Shown here in pieces: positions 1 to 12,299 of a DNA stretch of 64,000 bases. Source of the stretch: Brachypodium distachyon (lineage: Eukaryota; Streptophyta; Magnoliopsida; Poales; Poaceae); NCBI RefSeq assembly GCF_000005505.3, contig NC_016134.3, forward strand, positions 1,240,001 through 1,304,000, written 5' to 3'. The notes beneath the pieces are model-generated. The model saw only the letters and a program-made list of their open reading frames with translations. It did no database searches and had not been told where the DNA came from. Position numbers and translations under genes: made by a program. How positions within the stretch are numbered: position 1 is the stretch's first letter; the number at the start of each line of letters is the position of its first letter.

Positions 1-42
1 GCTTGTCTGTTCTAATTGCTCTGAATTGTACCTTGATTACAG

Positions 43-52
43 CCTGGTCCGG
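43..52 (+). promoter_or_regulatory. 3' half of the miR165/166 target site
   Basis: The first visible exon begins directly with CCTGGTCCGG, which pairs with nucleotides 1-10 of miR166 (one G:U pair at position 1). In this family the site encodes a conserved START-domain peptide ending in PGPD, and the first residues read here are P-G-P-D-S. The other half of the site must be on the preceding exon, outside the window, so only spliced mRNA can carry the full site. Expected mRNA cleavage falls at the exon junction. Confidence 0.8.
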
Positions 53-3000
53 ATTCCATTGGAATCATCGCTGTTTCGCACAATTGTAGTGGCGTAGCAG
101 CCCGAGCTTGCGGTCTTGTGAGCCTTGAGCCCACAAAGGTATGATGCTGCTCATTGGCATTGCTTTGTGTTTTCCCTTCTGCATTCATGTGACACCACCT
201 AATGAGCTTCCTTTAGGTTGCGGAGATCCTCAAGGATCGTCCATCTTGGTATCGCGACTGTCGTTGCGTTGATATCCTCCATGTTATCCCTACGGGTAAT
301 GGAGGAACTATCGAGCTAATCTACATGCAGGTGTGCATATGCTCACTATTAAATTGCAGCTTTCTTTCATGTACTTGTTGTTGTACTGGTTGATATTGTT
401 GGTTTTGATGATGCTCATTGCCATTTTAAACCCTTAGACTTATGCACCAACGACTTTGGTGGCACCTCGAGACTTCTGGACACTCCGTTACACCAGTGGC
501 CTTGAAGATGGCAGCCTTGTGGTATTAAATCGATCTTTAATTGCCTGCTGTAATTTTACAAAAAGCATATAGGCTACTGCCATTGTTGTTGGCCTTTGTC
601 ATGTTCTGATTGGGCTCGATCTGTTTGGACAAACAGTATTATGGTGACTGCCCACTATAGTGTAATAATTCTATATTAAATGGTGCCTTCAGTCATTTAT
701 TTCAAAACTACATTCAGTACCTTGCAGTTTGCTGATAATGTGATGATTTTCTTGTGACTGCAGATCTGTGAAAGGTCGTTGACTCAGTCCACAGGTGGTC
801 CATCTGGTCCTAACACTCCTAATTTTATCAGAGCCGAGGTGCTCCCTAGTGGTTATCTGATTAGACCATGCGAGGGAGGTGGCTCCATGATTCACATCGT
901 GGACCATGTTGATTTGGATGTAAGTAGCAGCGAGGCTTTGTTACCAATTTCATACCTGAATATTTTTGCGATACACATCTTATTAATGATGTGTGTTTAT
1001 AGGCCTGGAGTGTGCCAGAGGTGCTTAGACCGCTCTATGAGTCTCCAAAGATCCTTGCACAGAAGACGACTATTGCAGTATGTGGGCTGTCCTATTTCAT
1101 CGCAATATCCATAGTTTTATTCACGCACCGGTGACATATAATGGTTGTTTCTGTACAGGCACTGCGGCACATTAGGCAAATTGCACATGAATCAAGTGGT
1201 GAAATCCCATATGGTGCTGGGCGACAGCCCGCAGTTCTCAGAACCTTCAGTCAAAGGCTCAGCAGGTCTGTAACTATTGAATGGACATAGGCTCTCACCG
1301 CTATTTCCTGGACTGCCTTGCAGCAATATTAGATGCATGTGTCGGTCACATCTCTAAATTTGAGACCATTTTTCAGAGGCTTCAACGATGCTGTGAGTGG
1401 ATTTCCAGATGATGGTTGGTCTTTGTTGAGTAGCGATGGCTCTGAGGATATTACCATCACAGTAAACTCATCTCCAAACAAGCTTGCTGGATCGCATGTC
1501 AGCCCTTCACCACTCTTTTCTGCCATTGGGGGTGGCATCTTGTGTGCAAAGGCATCAATGCTACTGCAGGTACTTATAATCCAATTAGTTTGTTGTTTCT
1601 CTACTAAATAAATAGATAATCTTTATGTTTGTTTCACTTGACCATATTACCACTATCATAAAGTTAACCAAGTGAAACTTTTGGATGATGCAGAATGTTC
1701 CGCCTGCTTTACTTGTGCGATTTCTGAGGGAGCATCGCTCTGAATGGGCTGATCCTGGCGTTGATGCTTATTCTGCTGCCTCTTTGAGGGCCAGCCCGTA
1801 TGCTGTTCCCGGTTTAAGGGCTGGTGGGTTCATGGGCAGTCAGGTTATACTACCTCTCGCGCACACATTAGAACATGAAGAGGTAATGAGTTACCTCAGT
1901 CTGTTTAGCTCTCTTATGTCATAATGAATCGACAATATTATTGTATCAATCCAAAATTTTCTTATTGCAGTTCCTGGAGGTCCTTCGGCTCGAAGGGCAC
2001 GGTTTTAGCCATGATGAGGTGCTTCTTGCACGAGATATGTACCTTCTGCAGGTATGCTGTTTTTCTGATTTATTTCTTTAGGTTGGGCTGTTTGTTGTGA
2101 CCTAATGGTACGATGTTATTTGCTACTGTAGCTTTGCAGTGGGGTTGATGAAAATGCTGCAGGTGCTTGTGCACAGCTTGTGTTTGCACCTATCGATGAA
2201 TCTTTTGCTGATGATGCACCTCTGCTACCCTCAGGCTTCCGTGTGATACCACTGGACACGAAGACGGTTAGTACATTTTATCAATCCAGCTATTCCTGAA
2301 GTCCTCTTCTTGTTTTTGTTGTTATACTAACTTCCCATTATGAACTGAACTGCAGGATGTGCCATCTGCCACACGCACACTTGACCTTGCATCTGCCCTT
2401 GAGGTTGGATCCGGTGGAGCTTTGCGTGGTTCAAGTGATGCCTCTGGCACATGCAACATGAGATCGGTTCTGACCATAGCCTTCCAGTTCTCATTCGAGA
2501 ATCATCTCCGTGAAAGCGTGGCAGCCATGGCCAGGCAATATGTGAGGGCCGTGATGGCATCTGTGCAGAGGGTGGCCATGGCAATAGCTCCTTCGCGCCT
2601 TGGCTCACAGATCGAACTGAAGCACCCTCCTGGCTCGCCAGAGGCGCTTACACTTGCTAGCTGGATTGGCAAGAGCTACAGGTGATATTACCTTGCTCAC
2701 GTTTTTTTTTTCCGTCTTTGTAGAGCCACCTACATTGTCTATCCTGGAGCCATGTATGCTCTTTTACCCACTCTATCTGAAGTTGTTAACATCATCGAAA
2801 ACTTTCAGTGCTCATACTGGAGCAGAGATCCGCTGGTCGAACACAGAAGATGCTGATTCTCCTCTGATGCTCCTGTGGAACCACAGCGACGCAATACTCT
2901 GCTGTTCCCTGAAGGTCAGTGCATGTGGAATTCTGTTGTTTCATCACACATTTGGCTGTTCCTGAAACCACCTTGCTAACAAGGCAGTTTTTGGGCTACT

Positions 3001-3407
3001 GACCCCAACCGCAGGCTGCTCCCATGTTCACCTTCGGCAACAACGCGGCACTGGACATGCTGGAGACGACGCTGGTCAACCTGCAGGACATCTCGCTGGA
3101 GGCGATCCTGGACGACGAGGGCCGCAAGGCGCTGTGCACTGATTTCTCCAAGATCATGCAGCAGGTAACCATCTCTCACCTCTTCTCCTGTCCATCCAAC
3201 TCCACTGGCATTGGGACCGACTGACGGAAGGGAACCTTTAATCTGTCTGTCAAGGGTTTCGCGTACCTCCCGGCGGGCGTGTGCAAGTCGAGCATGGGGC
3301 GGCAGGCGTCGTACGAGCAGGCGGTGGCATGGAAGGTGCTGAGCGACGACGTGGCGGGCGCCCCGCACTGCCTCGCCTTCATGTTCGTCAACTGGACCTT
3401 CCTGTGA
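43..3407 (+). CDS. Class III HD-Zip transcription factor, PHB/PHV type (5' part outside window)
   Basis: Fourteen exons are visible: 43-138, 217-330, 438-521, 764-919, 1003-1077, 1159-1265, 1377-1569, 1694-1882, 1971-2051, 2132-2266, 2356-2681, 2809-2914, 3015-3164, 3255-3407 (stop TGA). They encode most of the START lipid-binding domain, the HD-SAD region and a complete C-terminal MEKHLA domain. The homeodomain and leucine zipper lie upstream of the window. The last exon ends in the typical FVNWTF-type tail. The C-terminal half (TGAEIRWSNTEDADSP, then LEAILDDEGRKAL) resembles the PHABULOSA/PHAVOLUTA clade, i.e. rice HOX32/HOX33, more than REVOLUTA or HB8/HB15; this is from memory of the family. 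These factors set adaxial leaf identity and vascular patterning and are repressed by miR165/166. All introns are GT-AG and short, and the frame stays open throughout, so the gene looks functional. Confidence 0.93.
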
Positions 3408-4311
3408 TCCGACATACTGCATATTTCGACGCCCTGTCTTTTTTTACTGCTTTTGCTTGTGCTGCCAAGGACCTCTATATCGTCGGCCATTGGCCTCTCG
3501 TTTCACAATGGTGCAATGCATTTACCCTAGCTGTCGCTTGTACCTCTCTGTGTTTGCATGTGTGTTTGTGTTCATGGCCTGAACTTGCTGTGTGTTAATT
3601 TGTAGCGTCCTTTGTTGTCTGAAAACCAGATTTGAGATTCGTGCCGTGTGCGAGTGTGATCAGCACTTTTATCTATCTGTATATCTATGATCTATGTTGT
3701 GGGATCATATGATGAACCGAACCGAAAAACTGCTTTGCTGTTGGTTCGTGTAGTTTGTTGGGGCTGTTCCTGGGCGTTCTTATCTGTCAAGGAGCAGGTG
3801 GGTGTATATACTGTGTGTGGTGTCCGGCTGAGCAGGAAGGCAATTTTCTCAGCTTTGCTAGTCGTGGACATTGGCATTCTGAGTTTCTGACTGATCCTGA
3901 CGAGACACACTTGTTTTCCATATTAAGTCTCATATCAAGCGTTAAAATACTACATGTATCTAGATTTTTTTAAATATAGGCTTTTTTTTAGGGATTTTTT
4001 AGGTATTTTTTAAAATATACGCTTTTTTTGAGGGGATTTTTTAGGTATAGGTACATTCATATTTGGACAAATTTGCTCATATTAAGTTTCATATTAAGAG
4101 TTTTGGACAAATTTGAGTGAACAGTTGCATGAATGAATTCTCGCTCCTACTAAAGCCCAGCCCATCAGCGCACCGTAGGCTGAGCCCGGCCCATGCACCT
4201 TCTTCCTCCTCGCTGCAGCCCTGCAACGGCTGCAACCGCAGCTCCGCCATTTTTCTCCTTTCTCCTTCTTCTTCGCTCTCTCTCGAAGCGGAAGCGAAGA
4301 GCGAAGAAGCC
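3408..4311 (+). other. 3' UTR of the HD-Zip gene, AT-rich repeat and upstream region of the methyltransferase gene
   Basis: No coding exon is seen. About 300-350 bp after the stop are typical 3' UTR. Positions 3920-4110 hold an AT-rich degenerate MITE-like stretch: 'catattaag' occurs at each end, a Stowaway-like 'acatgtatctag' lies inside, and an internal T-rich block is repeated twice. The last 130 bp before 4312 are pyrimidine-rich, as expected of a grass 5' leader. Confidence 0.5.
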
Positions 4312-6327
4312 ATGCTGCTCTCGCGCTCCACGCGACCCATCCTCTCCCCCTTCCTCCGCAAGCCCAAACCCAGCCGCCTCCCCAAACCCTTCTCCTCCGC
4401 CTCCGCCTCCGCCTCCGCGCTGACGCCGCCGACCCCGCGCAGCCCCGCCACCACCGCCCACGTCCCGGAGGACCCGACCCCGCTCTTCCTCCGCCCGCCG
4501 ACGCACCCCGTCCCGGCGCCCTCCCTCGCCGCCTTCCGCCGCCGCGCCGCCGCGCTCGTCCCGCCCAACGCGCCGCACCTCCACCGCCACCTCCGCTGGC
4601 TCCTCGCCGACGCCTCCTCCTCCACCGCCAATCCCGACCCAGCTGTCCACCTCCTCCGCGCGCCGCTCGACGAGCTCGAGGCCCTGTGGCTGCGCCACGT
4701 GCGGGACCGCCGCCCGTTCCAGTACGTGGTCGGGAACGAGCACTGGAGGGACCTGGTGGTGGCCGTCCGGGACGGGGTGCTCATCCCGCGGCCCGAGACG
4801 GAGGCCGTGGTGGACATGGTGGGGAGCGTCGAGGGGTTCGGGGACGGCTGGTGGGCCGACCTCGGGACCGGAAGCGGGGCTATCGCCGTGGCCGTGGCCA
4901 GGATGTTGGGGCCCCGAGGGAGGGTCTTCGCCACCGACGTCAGCGAGGTCGCCGTTGAGGTCGCCCGGCTCAATGTCGAGAGGTACGGGATGCAGGTGAG
5001 TGGATTTTTGAACGTGTGTTTCGATGCGAGAATTTTTAAGCTAGTATTTTTTTTAACACTTTGATCAGAATAAAATGCTGCCGAAATGATACTGAGCTAA
5101 GCAATGGATGTTTATTCTCACTTCTCATGGGTATCATCAGTGAGTCTACTGAGCTGGCTAAACCTGTGTTACAATAGTGGCGTCAAAATGGTGGTGTAGG
5201 GCTGAAAATGCGGATACCTAGCTGGGTGATCCGTAGCCAAACCAAAAAAAATTGCTACTACAGCAGATGGATTGACATCAGTTAGTTCTAACTTACTGGT
5301 GTAGATGGCAAGCAAATCGAATTGCATTGAGATTTACCCTCGGGAAAAAATTCAAGTAGTTAGTTGTCTAGTACACCTATCGTGGTTTACATCCACCCAA
5401 AGTTAGTGGGAGCTAGTTGCTCCTTGTAGTCCCACAACTATCACAGCAAAATTTATTTTTACCTTGCAGAAGTACATAGACATCCGTAGTTAACACTGAA
5501 TTTTGCTGCGTTGAAAATAGGATAAAGTTGAGATAAGGCACGGCTCATGGTTTGAGCCTCTAGAAGATGTGAAAGGAAAACTTATGGGCGTGATTAGTAA
5601 CCCTCCGTACATACCAACTGATGATCTACCTGGTTTGCAACCTGAAGTTGGTTGGCATGAACCAAAACTGGCACTTGATGGAGGCAAGGATGGACTTGAC
5701 CATTTGCTTCATCTCTGTGAAGGATTATCTTCCGCACTGAAGCCTGGAGGTTTCTTTGTTTTTGAGGTAAAACATATCTTCAGATGCCCATGTCTTTGTT
5801 TGCTACGAACCATTGTACATTACCGCTGATGTCTAGATAAATTCCAAATGTTTCAGTCATACTCGTACATAAACTTTAATTTCTACCAATATGTTCTCCA
5901 GTTTAGCTGTAGTGGATGTTTGGCTGCTATGACTTTCAGTTGATCACTTAGTAAGTGGTTGGTACATTTGTACAAGTTCTGGTGTTCATATTGGAGATAT
6001 CACATTGCATGAAACAACAATGAAGTGTTGCTTTTAATGTGAACTATCCCAGCATTCTTGCCCTACAGAGTCTTAAACCATATTCCCTACATGAGACAGA
6101 TGCACATTCTCTCTGTTTTTTCCTGAACGACTTACATTGGCAGTTTCACTCCAAAAGATGTAACATACACAAATCTCTTTGTGTCTATTTGGCAGACAAA
6201 TGGCGACAAACAGTCTGAGTTTCTTGCCGATTTCATAAGTACAAAGTGGAGTTCTTCTTTTTGCAACGTGGAGGCAGTTTTAGACTTTGCAGACATCAAA
6301 CGTTTTGTAAGAGGATATCGCAGATGA
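4312..6327 (+). CDS. HEMK: HemK/PrmC-type protein-(glutamine-N5) methyltransferase, organellar
   Basis: Three exons (4312-4995, 5521-5766, 6196-6327) give 353 residues. The enzyme methylates the glutamine of the GGQ motif in peptide-chain release factors, using S-adenosylmethionine. Residues 1 to about 45 are rich in R/S/P/A and lack acidic residues, consistent with a plastid or mitochondrial presequence. A SAM-binding loop ADLGTGSGAIAV starts near residue 182, and the hallmark NPPY (substrate amide binding) is at 255-258, followed by IPTDDL. RPETE, also typical of the family, comes just before the SAM loop. The ATG at 4312 is chosen because it is the first in frame after the leader and opens the presequence. 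The last exon has a second copy 246 bp downstream (see 6442-6573); either could be spliced to exon 2, with nearly the same product. Confidence 0.9.
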
Positions 6328-6591
6328 CAACATGGATGCAGATGAGAACATTCTCTCTGTTTTTTTTCCTGAATGACTTACATTGGCAGTTTCACTCCAA
6401 AAGATGTAACATACACAAATCTCTTTGTGTCTATTTGGCAGACAAATGGCAACAAACAGTCCGAGTTTCTTGCCGATTTCATAAGTACAAAGTGGAGTTC
6501 TTCTTTTTGCAACGTGGAGGCAGTTTTAGACTTTGCAGACATCAAACATTTTGTAAGAGGATATCGCGGATGAGAACATGGATGCTGATGC
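6091..6591 (+). repeat. 246-bp tandem duplication spanning the methyltransferase terminal exon
   Basis: About 6091-6341 and 6342-6591 are near-identical head-to-tail copies. Each contains the end of intron 2 (cattctctctg, T-run, cctgaaYgacttacattggcag), the terminal exon and about 15 bp after the stop. The offset between exon starts is 246 bp. Differences are few, so the duplication is recent. Confidence 0.95.
6442..6573 (+). other. Duplicate terminal exon of the methyltransferase gene
   Basis: This exon copy has an intact acceptor (tttggcag) and its own in-frame TGA at 6571-6573. Compared with 6196-6327 I count four substitutions in 132 nt: three change residues (D to N, R to H, and the last residue R to G) and one is silent. 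It could be a mutually exclusive alternative last exon, or 3' UTR when the first copy is used. No downstream sequence decides between these. Confidence 0.85.
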
Positions 6592-6757
6592 AATATTCTG
6601 GGTGGCCACTTTTGTTCCCTCATGATTTTTGGTAAGAACTATGCTGAATGGTCCAATTTCTGACTTCTTTGCAATGCAGTAGCAGCATGCAACACTTGGT
6701 TGTTTCAGCTATCACCTTTTGTTCCTGGCGCCGCTGAAGCAATTTCTGGATCCGTAG

Positions 6758-7420
6758 CTTTCAAAACCGGACACCCGACCCCCCTGGGCCTGTTTCCGCC
6801 TGGTCTGGGCGGTTTTGACTGGGTTGACCGCCACATTGGCTGCCTCTCTGGCACTGCAACGTTGGCTTCAAGAGGCACACATGAACTGCAGCAAGTGTAA
6901 TAGCAACAGTCACAGCATGCATGAACTTCTTGCTCATCTTTTCCAGTTCAATTCGCAGGTCATTGACCTCCTTTTGCAGCTCTTCAATCCTCAGGTCCTG
7001 TGAGGCCAATTCAAACTCCAGCTTCAACTTCTCTTCTTCAGTCCTCCTCAGTTCATTCTTCAGGCCATGCTCCTCTGTCTTCTTCCTGGAACCACTGCAG
7101 AGACGCTCGTCCATCATCTCAAGGAAGTGCCCGTCGCTCATCTGAAATACCCCAGCTCTAGGCCAATCTTCCCCCTCTTCAAGGAAGTCAGGCATCTACC
7201 CGCAAATCAAATCGATTAGATACAAATCAGAGGGGAAACCAGCGGAGGAAAGAGAAGGAAAACCAAATCGAATAACGGCGACAAACAAGGGTTCCTCTGG
7301 TCGCCGGAGCTAAAGAACAGAATTGAGCGAGAGAGGCAGCCAACGTGGCGGTCAACCCGGTCAAAACCGCCCAGACCAGGCGGAAACAGGCCCGGGGGGT
7401 CAGGTGTTTGGTTTTGAAAG
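6758..7420 (-). mobile_element. Non-autonomous TIR DNA transposon (Mutator-like or Pack-type) with a coiled-coil ORF
   Basis: Positions 6758-6849 and 7330-7420 form a long inverted repeat of about 90 bp with only a handful of mismatches (core CTGTTTCCGCCTGGTCTGGG on the plus strand at the left end). Between them, on the minus strand, an ORF (7195 down to about 6870) encodes an acidic/basic coiled coil of about 65 residues (ELRRTEEEKLKLEFELAS and onward) followed by a hydrophobic segment (AVTVAITLAAVHVCLL), resembling the C-terminal part of grass GRF-zinc-finger-type proteins. The zinc finger itself is absent. To the right (7421-7505) a further terminal-like stretch has no left partner, so the left end may be truncated. 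No target-site duplication could be fixed. The long-TIR structure suggests MULE; the superfamily is not proven. Confidence 0.6.
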
Positions 7421-10400
7421 TTCAAGGGGGTTAAATACCCGGTTTCATAGTTTAGGGTGTTCTTTGAACTTCTCGATTAGTTGAGGGGGGTAAAATGGAC
7501 TTATTTCTTACTTAAATGTGTATTTCCGCTTGCCAGAACATGCTAAATTGCTGTGACACTCAGTTTCTTAGACTCAACAAAGTAACACAGTTAGTTACGT
7601 ATGACTTATGAGACAAAGCTTGGACATACTGTAAGCTGAGACATAGCTTTTAGGTTCCTTTTCCTCTCCATGAATAATGGCTTCTAGTCATTTAAGTCTG
7701 AATCAAGTGATACCAAACTATTACTACGCTATGTCAAACTTCTATTCCAGCATGTCATGCTGATGCCGAGAGCTGCTGCTTTAAATGATATCTCTGTTGT
7801 GTGAAGATATAATTGATGTCTTGTATTTTTCTATCTTCTCGAGTGTAACAGAAGGAAGTGCTATTGTCAACTTGTATATCCCTGATTCTTTCTTTTTGCA
7901 CACATACCAAGATCTTGTATTAAAGTAAGAAAAAAAACAGGTCTTTTTTTTTTGAGAAAAACCCGGGTCTTTAACCAATCATTATACCTTGATACTTAAA
8001 TCATTATCCACAAAATCTGAAACACTTATTATGGATCGGAGGAAGTAATGAATAATGTTAACAGACTCGTGCTGCAGATTTCCAGTGATCAGATTTTACT
8101 ATTTACAGCTTCATGTTTTATTTGGCTCATAAGCTTTTGTTGAACTTCCTGCCCTGCTGATTCCAATCCCTGATGAGCTCTCCAGTTCTGATAACATCTC
8201 CAGTAGAGCTCATGCATTGCAAGTTGTTTTTTCTTTTCACAATCATGATAGCACTGCAACTTGGCGATAGTGATATTTCTAACAGAGAACTAGTGAGTCG
8301 AGGGGACTACATTATCAGATATGGAGTTCAAGGGACAAACTCAAATTTTCTGGTAATATATAAGGAGTATACTTCTTTCTTGTGTCCCAAAGATGTTGAA
8401 CTCGTCATGTGAATCTTGTTCTATTACTGTTTGTGATTCCAATCCCTGATGTAACGCTGCTCTTTCTTCTCCTCTGATTTTCAGACCCTTCCCATTTGAA
8501 AAGGAAAAAAGAACAGGTATCAATGTTCTGGGCTGGCTTCAGCGAGAAGCGAGCAACTTGATTACATAATACCTCTGTGTAAGCTTATCACTTGCGATCT
8601 AAGCGTCGCAGTGGCAATAACATAGTGCAGGTCAATCATGGTCTTTGTGCATGTGAGATGATATCTTTTTTTGCCAACCTGCCGTCCATGGTCCAAGGAA
8701 GCTCTTCTACACTGGACACAAGTCTTATAGCAGTGTTTGCGTACAAAAAAGGTGTACCTGGCATTTGTTTTTAGGGGCTGTGTGTGGCCAATTGTCCTTT
8801 TTGGCGTGTTGGGTCGTGATAATGTGGTTTGGAGGGAGAGGCCAAATAGTGGGCTTACATTATTTGTCTGTGGTATTTTAATTTCGTTCTTCCTTGCCAC
8901 CCTTTGGGGTCCATCTCCAGGTAAATTATGTGGGGAATGAAAATACTGCACATTTGTGCGCATCTGGAGTAGAAACATTGCCGGGTTTCTGAAAACTGAA
9001 ATAAACGTCGAGAGCTTTACAAAATCAAGCAGCAGCTCACGACAAGATTGCTGATGAACAACACCTGAATTATGAACTTCTTTACATGATAATGATATGG
9101 TGCTTTTTTTTTGTTACATTTGGTGGCCAACTATGTCAGGCTTGTCCCTCCTTTAGATTACCAGAGTTCGATTATCACGAATGGCATGTGTTGGGTGGTC
9201 TATCTACCTGGATTTTTCGCTGCAGGTTTTTCTGAGTCCCATGGCTGTTTTTTTTATTAAAAAAATGAAGCATAGTCCCATGGCTGCTAAATTTAACATG
9301 ATTCCCCAAATCCATATGCTCTGGGTTTTTCTTTCCTGAGTCACATGGCTGCTAAATTTATTCGCAGCATCCCAGGTTCCCAGGAGCCGTTGGATTCTCC
9401 ATACCAAGAGCGTGACAAGGAAGGATCGACCGCACATTGCAGTACAATGGGATGTCGGATCCTTTCATATGCTGTCTCCTCCCCATCTTCTTATGCCTTT
9501 TTAGGCCAACTCCTTGACCAAATCTACAGAGGGAGAGAGACTAGAGAAATGTTGAGAGAGAGCAGGTATGGCTTTTTCTGCTATCTGCCCATTGATGTTG
9601 ATCCAGCTGAGCTGTTCCAACCAATCTCTTAGCAGGACATGCTCCTGTTCTGTGACTTGATTTGCCAACCGTGGCTGCAATCATGATTGACTGTTTTCTG
9701 TTATTCTATATTTCCTTTTTTTCGCGGTTGTAAATGCGTGATTTAGGAGGCTAATTCTTGCCCTGGAGCATCATCATCCGTGCACAAGATTGGGCAGATG
9801 GAGACTTGGAGGGAGAGTAGTACAACGTGTACAAAAAATGGAGATCGTGTAGGAGATATCAGTGATGGCGATTCATGTGTACTCCATACCACGACAAGTA
9901 TTTAGAAATGGATGGAGCAAGCAGTAAACGCAAGTCAAGTCAAGGAAAACATTGGCAGGTTGGGGGCTTAGTGTGGCCTTTGACCTTCTCGTTGTTGAGA
10001 GTATTATAGGATGGCAGCAGAAATTGCAGAGCACCAAGTCAAGTCAAGACATAAACTCCACATTATGGTGGCCTGCAGTTACAATTAAGGATTAAAAACC
10101 CTGCAAAAATCAGAATGCAGATTATGAATGCCAGGTCAAGATCCAAATTAATAGTATCTGTATTTGAGAAGGAAAACTATATCCATGGACATCTGACCTC
10201 CGACTTATGATGCAATGCCTAATGAATAATATAGTCAGAAATAATAATATAGTAGCTAGGGATCAAATATGCAAAAAGAAAAAGGAAGAGGAATAAAGGA
10301 GGAGGAAAAAGAGAAAGGAAAAAAAATGGCAAGTTGCTTTGCTTGTGCAAAAACAAATCTCAGCTTAGCTAGCGTCATGCAGACACTTCTTGACCTGGTA

Positions 10401-12299
10401 GCATCTCCTATTCTCATTTCATCACAGGTCAACCAGGAGGTTGCTTGTCTTCCATCTTTACCATGCAACCCTATGATTTGGCAGCACTTCCCCCAATGAT
10501 TAGGCATGTGGGTGGCATGTGATTGATCTCATCTTGCACAAAGATCCCCTAAAGACGTCAATAACTACGTGTTGCGGAAATAATTAAGCGCCAACACTAT
10601 TGGAATTTATCTTTGTTTGATCACTTGTAATTAAACCATCAGCTCATATGTATGACCCATTTGATAAATGGAGACAACAAGTGCTTTTTTTTTTCTTGTG
10701 ATGTATTATTCTTAATTAGCTATGGTGGTTCATCTCCCTAAGTGAGTAGTGGTAGTGGTTCAGAGTAGCATTGCTTTCTTTGGTCAGGCACTTTCCAACA
10801 GTTTGGCACCAAACAGTAACAACCAAAAACAAGAGCTGAGGTTCAGACAAAGAAGAGGACAAGAAGTGAATGGTGATCTCTTTTAGTTATGTCATGTTTT
10901 TCTCCTTTTGATCATCACTTGCAGGTTTGTCAGACGTGTCAACACAAAAATAGATCTAGAAAAAGGATGCTTGCAGGGAGGAAGAAGCTGCACTTCTTTC
11001 TGGGCCCACATACACAGAGAAAGAAAGAGACAACGGAAAGGAAACAAAGCAACAAAGACTAATAATGCTCTCTCTCTCTCTCTAGAATATAATTCATCAG
11101 TGTAGCAGAATAAGTCATGAGAAGAAACGAAAAAAAGAAGAAGAGCCGGGTGCAACTGTACCAGCATGAACATTGGAATCGTAATATTTTAAACTGTATA
11201 AAAATTGGCAAAAATTTCATGTTTTTCCATCAAAATTTTGCAAGCATATAAGAGACTTTTGGTTCGTTATAATTTTTACCGACCAACATAAGAGGCGTAC
11301 ATTCCTTGCTTTTCATTATTGTGAAAACCTTCGGGATCTACAAACAAAGGCGAAAACTTCTTTAACGAATAAAGATTAAAATTACTTACTCTGGTAGCAA
11401 ACGATGGTGCTTTGTGCGCAGATTGGTAATTTTGGTCGTTAATTTTCATACCATTAATGTTAAATTTTTTGATAATGAAATTAGTTTTCTTGTCAGTTCC
11501 GATAATAGAGTTGTTAATCGAGCAATCTTTTCTTTCCTTAATAGTCAAAGTTAGAGAAGTTGGAGAGCATAATTTCTAGAACGTTGTTTGTTCATGAGTG
11601 GAGGTAGGACATGAAATACGGGAAACACATTAATGTTGTAGCGTCAAATTGGCATTAACATTAATGTCTCTGCATATTTTCTGAAGAAAAAAAATGCTAT
11701 TGTAAGATGACATCGACATGCACATGCAATTAATTGCCAGCTTAGTACTTGCATCCAATTAACCGCTGCAACCTTATTTTCTCGTCATCTGCACTCCACA
11801 GCCCGTGCCATTCCGTGCGTAATAACTCTTCTTAATTAATGCTTAACACTTGAATGAACTCTACTGGCCGCTCTCCCATGTTTCTTTTCTTTTTCTCTTC
11901 TAAAAACAATCTTATGCAAGAAAAGAATAAAAACAACAACCAATAAGAATAAGAAGAAGAAAAATAAATAAGCCATTCCCATTATCTTGTTCTCTCACTA
12001 ACAACTTAAGAACCAATTGAACAGAATTGCACATATAACTAATGTTTTCATTTTCATCGCGTAAAAATCTCTCTTTGTTCAATCATAATTATCTGTCCTC
12101 TTGTTCTTAAATAAAATGAATCAAATCATACCAATGGTGTCAATTTTTTTTGGCATCATAAAAAAAGAGCCAAATTTAGCTTATTGCTAGTGTTCTTTTT
12201 TGGCATTATTAATTGTGTTTTCATTTTCCTTTATTAATAGCTCATTATTATTACTCCTAAAGTCCTAATCATTTAACAACAACTAGCAGTACTGTATTC
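7421..12299. other. Intergenic region without a recognisable gene
   Basis: This is 4.9 kb of AT-rich sequence. The ORFs here (for example 8173-8412, 9345-9632, 10269-10499) match no family I recognise and lack splice-consistent neighbours. Visible items: an isolated Stowaway-like right end near 8025-8048, a short direct repeat (catggctgctaaattta at about 9280 and 9346), a purine block at 10268-10327 and a CT run at 11065-11085. The last few hundred bases are the probable promoter of the J-protein gene. Confidence 0.5.

Noticed and set aside
4089..4973. Long antisense ORFs opposite the methyltransferase first exon
   Set aside because: GC-rich exons in grasses produce open shadow frames. Composition is R/G/S-rich, no domain is seen, and the plus strand has clear catalytic motifs.
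8173..9632. Possible small genes at 8173-8412 and 9345-9632
   Set aside because: No family resemblance, no neighbouring exons in phase, and codon use like intergenic DNA.
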